A stretch of DNA of 64,000 nt from an uncultured Collinsella sp. GTDB taxonomy: Bacteria > Actinomycetota > Coriobacteriia > Coriobacteriales > Coriobacteriaceae. The notes under the pieces are model-generated. The model saw nothing but the letters and a program-made list of their open reading frames with translations, did not search any database and had not been told where the DNA came from. Shown in pieces: positions 59,288 through 64,000 of this stretch. The stretch is taken from contig CAUBIC010000002.1 in NCBI GenBank assembly GCA_958435945.1, positions 62,001 to 126,000 on the forward strand. The letters run 5' to 3'. The translations under genes were made by a program, and so were the position numbers. Within the stretch, counting starts at the first letter, position 1; every line of letters begins with the position of its first letter.

Positions 59288-62200
59288 CTATCTACCAGCG
59301 CCATCGGACGGGTCGTCCTGGCGGCGCTTTGTAGCGAACCAATACGCTCCCGCAGCGATGCCGCTCAGAAGCATGAGACCGGCGCCCACGAGGAGCATGG
59401 AGTTCTCGGTCCATCCCGTGCCGGTGAGCGGGAGGTCCGTGAGGACTTTCACGTTGGTGAAGGTGGAGGCGGGAATGGCGTCGGGCGCGACGTCCTCGCC
59501 GATGGTGTTACTCACGGTATTGCCCATGTCGTCCTTCACCTGCGTGACCGTGGTGGAGGTGGTGAGGCCGGTGTACTTACCATCGACCATGACGGCCGTC
59601 ACCGTGACGGCAACCTGGTACTCGGCCTTGGAGTAGCGGAGCTTATTGACGGCACCGGTGGCGGGCGCGACCTCCTTCAGCGTGTAGGTGTAGGTCTTCT
59701 CCCCCGTCGGGTTTGAAGCATCGACCGTGGCGAGGTGATCTTTGGAGAACGTGATCTCCCCAAATTTCGCCACGATGTCGTTGACCTTGGTGGAGCCTGC
59801 GGGAGCGGCGGAAATAGTCTTCGGATCGGGCATGGGTGCGCTATCCCTATTTGCCCCCGTAGCCTCAATGCTGAACTCGAACGGCACATAGTTGACTTTG
59901 TCGACCTTCGGCCAATCCATGTTTCGAACCGATTTGGTCACCGGGATCTCCACGGACGTGGTGGTGAGAGTATCGGAGATGTACGCGTTGCCGCTCTTGT
60001 CGATAGACGGCTTTTTGTCCTTGTCCCACGTGACGGAACCGTCCGTGTTCACCGTGAACCGAAAATCCGTCGGGTTCTTCTCGTAGCCAAACGGAGCCTG
60101 GGTCTCAGCAAGCGTGTACGTGCCCGGCAGCAAGCCCTCAAGCTTGAACTTGCCATCCGTGGCGTCGGTATTGGCCCACGTGGTGTCGCTCAACTTCGAC
60201 CGGTCGCTCACGGTCCAGGACTTCACTTCGGTCGAGCCATCGGCACCCAGTTTCGCAAGCTTCCACTCGGAACCAGGCAACGGATCGTGCTTCTCATCTC
60301 CGTCCTCAACCTTGGTCCAAGACACTGTACCAGTGGTCTTGGTGTTGGCGATGGCTCTCTTCGGACTGGAAATCTCGTTGCCGTTGGTGTCCACGTTGCC
60401 CACAAGGTTGAGCTCATCGCCCGTGTGGAACATCTTCGAGGTATAGATCGTATTGGAAAGCTCGTAGCCCTCCGGCGCCTTAGTCTCACGAATGTAGTAC
60501 GTGAAGTAGTCCTTGTCATCAGGGTTGCCAATATTGGCCTTCTGGTTCAGGTAGTTGAACTGAATGGTACCAACGGTAGGATCGGAGTCATTCGTGCCGT
60601 TATCCACAATGGAGACGATACGGTTCTCATTGTTCTGCGCATCGTTCTCGGTCGCGTAGATGGCCCACTCGGAACCCGCGAGCGGTTTGGCGTCCGCAGC
60701 GTCGACCTTGCTCCACGCAATGGCAGAGCCGTCCGGTGTATACGAACCAGACCACGGGAAGTTGTGACGCTCCTGGTCCATGTCGATGACGGAAGCCGAG
60801 TTACCCTCACCAAATGCTGCGGCAACCTTCGGGCTGTTCATTGAGAAATCGACGCCCACATAAACGCGGCCGTTGGTAGTAACATGGTCGTCGAAACTTC
60901 CGTTGGGAACGAGAATCGATCCGATCATAGCCGCCGCAGGATCGTCGTCAGTCCACTTGGCACCGGTAGTTGCGCCACCGTATCCCCAGTCCGCGCGGTC
61001 CTCTCCCGCGATGCCGCCCCGAATGGTAAGGCTTTGCGTATCGACAAAGTTCCACATGATGGACTGGGAAGCCAGCGAGTATTTCGCGTCAAGGTCTTTC
61101 TTGGCGTACTGACTCTCGTAACCGCGAGATATTTCTGTATCTCCCCACCAGAAGCGCCAGCCGTTGTGGAACTCGACAGGATTAGTACCTGTAACGTTCA
61201 CGACAATGGATGCGCCTTCGGGGATATTGGTGAACTTAAAGTCGACGCCGCGGTAGTAGACGCCATTCTTCCAGTTGGAGAGCTCGGAACCGGCGATGGT
61301 GAAGACCTGTTGCATAGAAGTTCCATCGCCGGTAAAGGTGATGAGTCGCTCGGTGTTGCGAATCTTATTGCTCGGGATTCCGGTATCGAGCGCACCGGAA
61401 ACAGACTTGCCGCTACCATCGTCGCTACCATCGAATTTGAGTGTATAGCTTGTTCCGTCGTTATTGTACTTGTTGATGACGTAGTTGCTATTAGGCTCTG
61501 CAAAGCCGTTGACATCCACCTCGCCGGTATCTTCAAACGAGTCGAGCTGTTTCGATAGCTTCGAGAGGTATCCATTTGTACCGTTATAGCTCGAATAATC
61601 GTTACCGTTGACATTAGTCAAATCAACAGCTTTATTGAACAGGGTGCTTTCCAGAGCAGACAAGCCCTCGTACCAATTACCCTGCATTGTCACCACAGAC
61701 TGGCGTTTATAGTCGCTATCGCGCCAGTATGTGATGGGGCCTGCGATTTGCGCGGTGTAGGCAAAGCCGGAAGGAGTCGCGCCCTCAAAAGGTCTCTGCT
61801 GTCCGACCCAAGCGCCTTTGTTCCAAGCGCCAACGGTAGTCGCCCCCGGCAAGTTGCCGTTGTAACCAACGCTCATTTTGGTGATCGCACTGTCGATTCC
61901 GGCGACCGCAAGCACGGTGCTGCCGTAGACAGGACGGAACTGGGAACCAAAACCAACGGTGCCAAAGCGGAAACCAGCGCCGCCACTATTATTATAGGGC
62001 CAGCTCTCTTTGAGTGGATTCATGGCAAGCTTGCCACGGACCACGGTAAGGCCCTCCGCCTCAGCGGCATATGAGCCGGTGGGGGCGTTGTCCGCATCAA
62101 GATCGATAGTGCCGTCGCTCGGCTTATCGCTCGGCTTGCCACCGATGTACATGTCGCGGCCGACGTAGGTGGCCACGCCGGGATCAGGGGTTGAGACATT

Positions 62201-62583
62201 GATATTCGTACCGATACCGATAGACGTGGGAACGTAAATTCCCGGCTTCACGGTGGCCGTCGCTCCCGCTGAAGCCGCATTTGCACTCTGAGCCTGCTCA
62301 ACACTATTTGAAGAGCCAGACTCGCCGCCATCGGTCTCGTCGCTATTCTGGTTTTCGGCATCCTCGCTGGTGTTACCTACAGCAGCGGACTCACTTGAGG
62401 AACCCCCCCCATTACAGTTTCCTCGGCAGAAACTGTCTGGGCGTCGTTGGCGATGGCCTGCGAGATCGGGGGCATAACGAGCGACAGCACCAGGCTCAAA
62501 ACGGAAGCTCCGCACAAAACACCTGCTAGTACACGATGTGCCGCTTTATTGTTCTGCTTAGATTTATCCGAATTTGCCGCCAT
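59288..62583 (-). CDS. Large LPxTG pilus tip adhesin, frame interrupted at a G8 tract (phase OFF)
   Basis: The ATG at 62583 has a GGGGAGGC site and opens a signal-peptide frame (HRVLAGVLCGASVLSLVLSLV, ... QAIA) that reaches EETVMGG and stops at 62377. The long frame below it (to 59288, ~1,040 residues) begins as GGGSSSESAAVGNTSEDAEN. With nine (or six) Gs instead of eight at 62403-62410 both join into a ~1,098-aa protein. The body has a large N-terminal adhesin region that may be a choice-of-anchor-A-like fold (GVATYVGRDMYIGG), two or three Cna-B domains (GSEWAIYATEN, GSEWKLAKLG, with E-boxes YYIRETKAPEGY and YTLAETQAPFGY), a Spy0128-like isopeptide domain (FEFSIEATGANRDS to TYTLKEVAP), and LPLTG plus membrane anchor. 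It lies first in the pilus operon. Confidence 0.88.
62403..62410 (-). repeat. G8 tract (C8 on + strand) at the signal-peptide/body junction of the tip adhesin
   Basis: Homopolymer ~175 bp after the start codon. At eight the frame closes; nine (or six) Gs would open it. Confidence 0.9.
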
Positions 62584-62820
62584 CGATGCCTCCCCCCAAG
62601 AGACTGCGATCTTGCTCTTTCACAAATTAACCTTGGGCGCACAACCTATAATTGCTCGCGCTCAATATGCATATTATTACTCATTGTTTAAACAACGAAA
62701 AGCCCATTTCAATCAATTTCTTTTCTCAGAGTCTTATTTCTTGACATTTGTTCAACTTATGCAGTGTTATTCGATTTTTCAGTTTTAGAAAACCACAGGT
62801 AGAATTGTTGGCAAATAGAG

Positions 62821-62846
62821 GTAAATAACACTCTGTTGTTATTTGC
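62821..62846. promoter_or_regulatory. Inverted repeat in the pilus promoter region
   Basis: GTAAATAACA / TGTTATTTGC with a 6-nt centre, a candidate regulator-binding site ~240 bp upstream of the tip-gene start. Confidence 0.45.
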
Positions 62847-62937
62847 ACAACATTTTGTTTTAACCCACTCAATCTGTGAACGGTCGATATTTGGCTGTGA
62901 GTGGTCGTTTGTTCACCGCATCGATTCGCCACGGGAC

Positions 62938-62971
62938 AAAAAAGCGTCCCGGCAATCGGTTGCCGGGACGC
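62938..62971 (-). terminator. Terminator of the HAD phosphatase gene
   Basis: Perfect 12-bp stem GCGTCCCGGCAA / TTGCCGGGACGC with six Ts on the - strand. Confidence 0.88.
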
Positions 62972-62979
62972 CTGATCGA

Positions 62980-63015
62980 ACCACCACAAAGGTGCCTGTC
63001 CCCTTTGCGGTGATT
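62980..63015. repeat. REP-like palindrome (ACCACCACAAAGG type)
   Basis: Same arms and TGCCTGTC centre as at 51398-51432, with a slightly degenerate right arm. Confidence 0.8.
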
Positions 63016-63026
63016 CTCCCCCAGCG

Positions 63027-63848
63027 CTACAGCAGATGCTCCTCGATAAAGATCGCGATGCCGTCTTCGTCGTTGCTGGCGGTTACAAAGTCCGCAGCGG
63101 CGCGGGTGGCATCGCTGCCGTTTGCCATGGCCACGCCCACGCCGGCGTCGGCCACCATGCAGGTGTCGTTATCCGCATCGCCAAACACGCAGATGTTCTG
63201 GAGCTCCATGTCGTTGAGCTCCGCCACGCGCACAAGGCCGCGCGTCTTGGACACGCGCGGATCCATGAACTCGTAGAGGCGCTGCGTGGTTTGCAGGGCG
63301 GCCGCCTTAACGGTGTCATCGGCGAACGTCGATGCGCGCTCGATGACCTGCGGCATCACCTCGGGCGCCATGGTAAACATCACCTTGGGCTGCGGCTCGC
63401 GCAAGAACTCGGCAAAATCGACCACCTTATAGGGCACGCCGTCGACACGCGATAGATGCTCGACGCATGCATTGGTCTCGGGAACGTAGAACACGCCGTC
63501 TCGGGGGCAAACGGGCGTTGCCGGAAGGTCCGCCATGTGCTTGCAGATGCGCGCGATGGTTTCGCCCGGCAGCGGGTAGCTCAGCTCGTTGATGCCGTGC
63601 GCGCGGTCGATGACCTCGGCGCCGCCACAGCCCACCATCACGTCTACCAGGCCGTCGATGCCCCAGAGCTCGTACATAGCCTCGGTCGCGTGGGCGTCGC
63701 GCCCGGTGCACAGGCCAAAGAGCACGCCGCGCTCGCGCAGGGCGCGGATCGCGACCACGGTGCGCGGGGACACCGTGTGCTCGCTTGTGAGCAGCGTGCC
63801 GTCGATATCGCAGAACACGGCTTTGATGTGGCCGAAGGTGGCGTCCAT
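63027..63848 (-). CDS. HAD-superfamily (Cof-type) phosphatase
   Basis: A 273-aa protein from the ATG at 63848 (AAAGG site). HAD motif I is VFCDIDGTLLTSEH, motif II lies near GLCTGRDA, and motif IV is VCVFGDADNDTCMVADAGVGVAMANGSD. The Cof/type IIB cap domain lies between. Such enzymes dephosphorylate sugar phosphates or nucleotides; the substrate is not predictable. A REP-like palindrome follows its terminator and another precedes its promoter. Confidence 0.92.
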   Translation of the reverse strand: MDATFGHIKAVFCDIDGTLLTSEHTVSPRTVVAIRALRERGVLFGLCTGRDAHATEAMYELWGIDGLVDVMVGCGGAEVIDRAHGINELSYPLPGETIARICKHMADLPATPVCPRDGVFYVPETNACVEHLSRVDGVPYKVVDFAEFLREPQPKVMFTMAPEVMPQVIERASTFADDTVKAAALQTTQRLYEFMDPRVSKTRGLVRVAELNDMELQNICVFGDADNDTCMVADAGVGVAMANGSDATRAAADFVTASNDEDGIAIFIEEHLL

Positions 63849-63941
63849 GGGGGGCCTTTCTGGGTTGTGCGGCGGTGTGGGGTGTATCTGGAAGTGGCGT
63901 TCATGGTATACCAAAGCGCACACGGGGCGCTTTGGCGCAAA

Positions 63942-63976
63942 ACCACCACAAAGGTGCCTGGCCCCTTTGTGGTGGC
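63942..63976. repeat. REP-like palindrome (ACCACCACAAAGG type)
   Basis: Arms ACCACCACAAAGG / CCTTTGTGGTGG with TGCCTGGC centre; the third copy in the window. Confidence 0.8.
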
Positions 63977-64000
63977 CGGACCCGCAGGATGGCATGGCCG

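Larger units (their letters stand above)
62584..63026. other. AT-rich promoter region of the pilus operon, no gene seen
   Basis: 443 nt, distinctly AT-rich from 62590 to 62870, upstream of the tip gene. It holds an inverted repeat at 62821-62846, a terminator and a REP-like palindrome near the HAD gene. Confidence 0.55.

Noticed and set aside
57713..59716. 667-codon open frame on the + strand
   Set aside because: Antisense to the major pilin, which has a signal peptide, Cna-B domain and LPMTG.

Overview
The window reads as a chromosomal segment of a gut actinobacterium of class Coriobacteriia, most likely Collinsella. This is inferred from the high GC content, class C sortase/LPxTG pili, type III glutamine synthetase, gatCAB, the proteome style and many intergenic palindromes. 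No 16S gene is present to prove it.

Positions 1-11,500 are the right end of a prophage on the + strand: tape measure C-terminus, tail proteins with fibronectin-like domains, a coiled-coil stalk, then a complete diversity-generating retroelement (DGR). After that come small XkdX-type and membrane proteins, a holin, a C39-like secreted peptidase and a GH25/CW_7/LysM endolysin. The DGR has the order variable protein, Avd, template repeat, reverse transcriptase. Template (6885-7012) and variable repeat (6146-6273) differ at 15 positions in 128 nt, and every one is an adenine in the template. It should diversify the receptor-binding tip of the phage tail.

Positions 11,500-18,700 hold a flavodoxin/ferredoxin gene between two permuted repeat copies, a relic of a glutamine synthetase 3' end, and a small island: serine hydrolase, PTS EIIBC, GH4 phospho-glucosidase and a divergent GntR regulator. 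The island has twin TGTCTAGACA operators. Positions 18,700-28,600 hold glnN, metF, a split MetH (separate activation protein plus an 852-aa catalytic protein), a UPF0210 protein, a methyltransferase and yhbY. Positions 28,600-39,700 hold a large ATPase/SARP-type regulator broken by a frameshift in its P-loop, nagB, a PTS EIIA, glmM, rpsI-rplM, a patatin, tmRNA, and a PIN/RelB-like toxin-antitoxin pair. Positions 39,700-51,100 hold a P1B-like ATPase with its DUF6110 partner, a two-gene ABC exporter with a divergent AraC regulator, and gatCAB.

Positions 51,400-63,000 are a surface and defence region: two class C sortases, an AbiE-like pair (HTH plus nucleotidyltransferase), a small cationic membrane peptide, a decayed pilin, a GH4 relic, a major pilin, and a large LPxTG tip adhesin. 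The adhesin's signal peptide is separated from its body by a G8 tract; nine (or six) Gs would restore the frame. This looks like phase variation caught in the OFF state. A HAD phosphatase closes the window.

Two surface-variation mechanisms therefore lie in one 64-kb window: adenine-directed retromutagenesis in the prophage and a poly-G switch in the pilus adhesin. A second G8 tract lies near the 3' end of the DGR reverse transcriptase, where loss of one G gives a different C-terminus. Long perfect inverted repeats (28-32 bp arms) occupy several intergenic regions.
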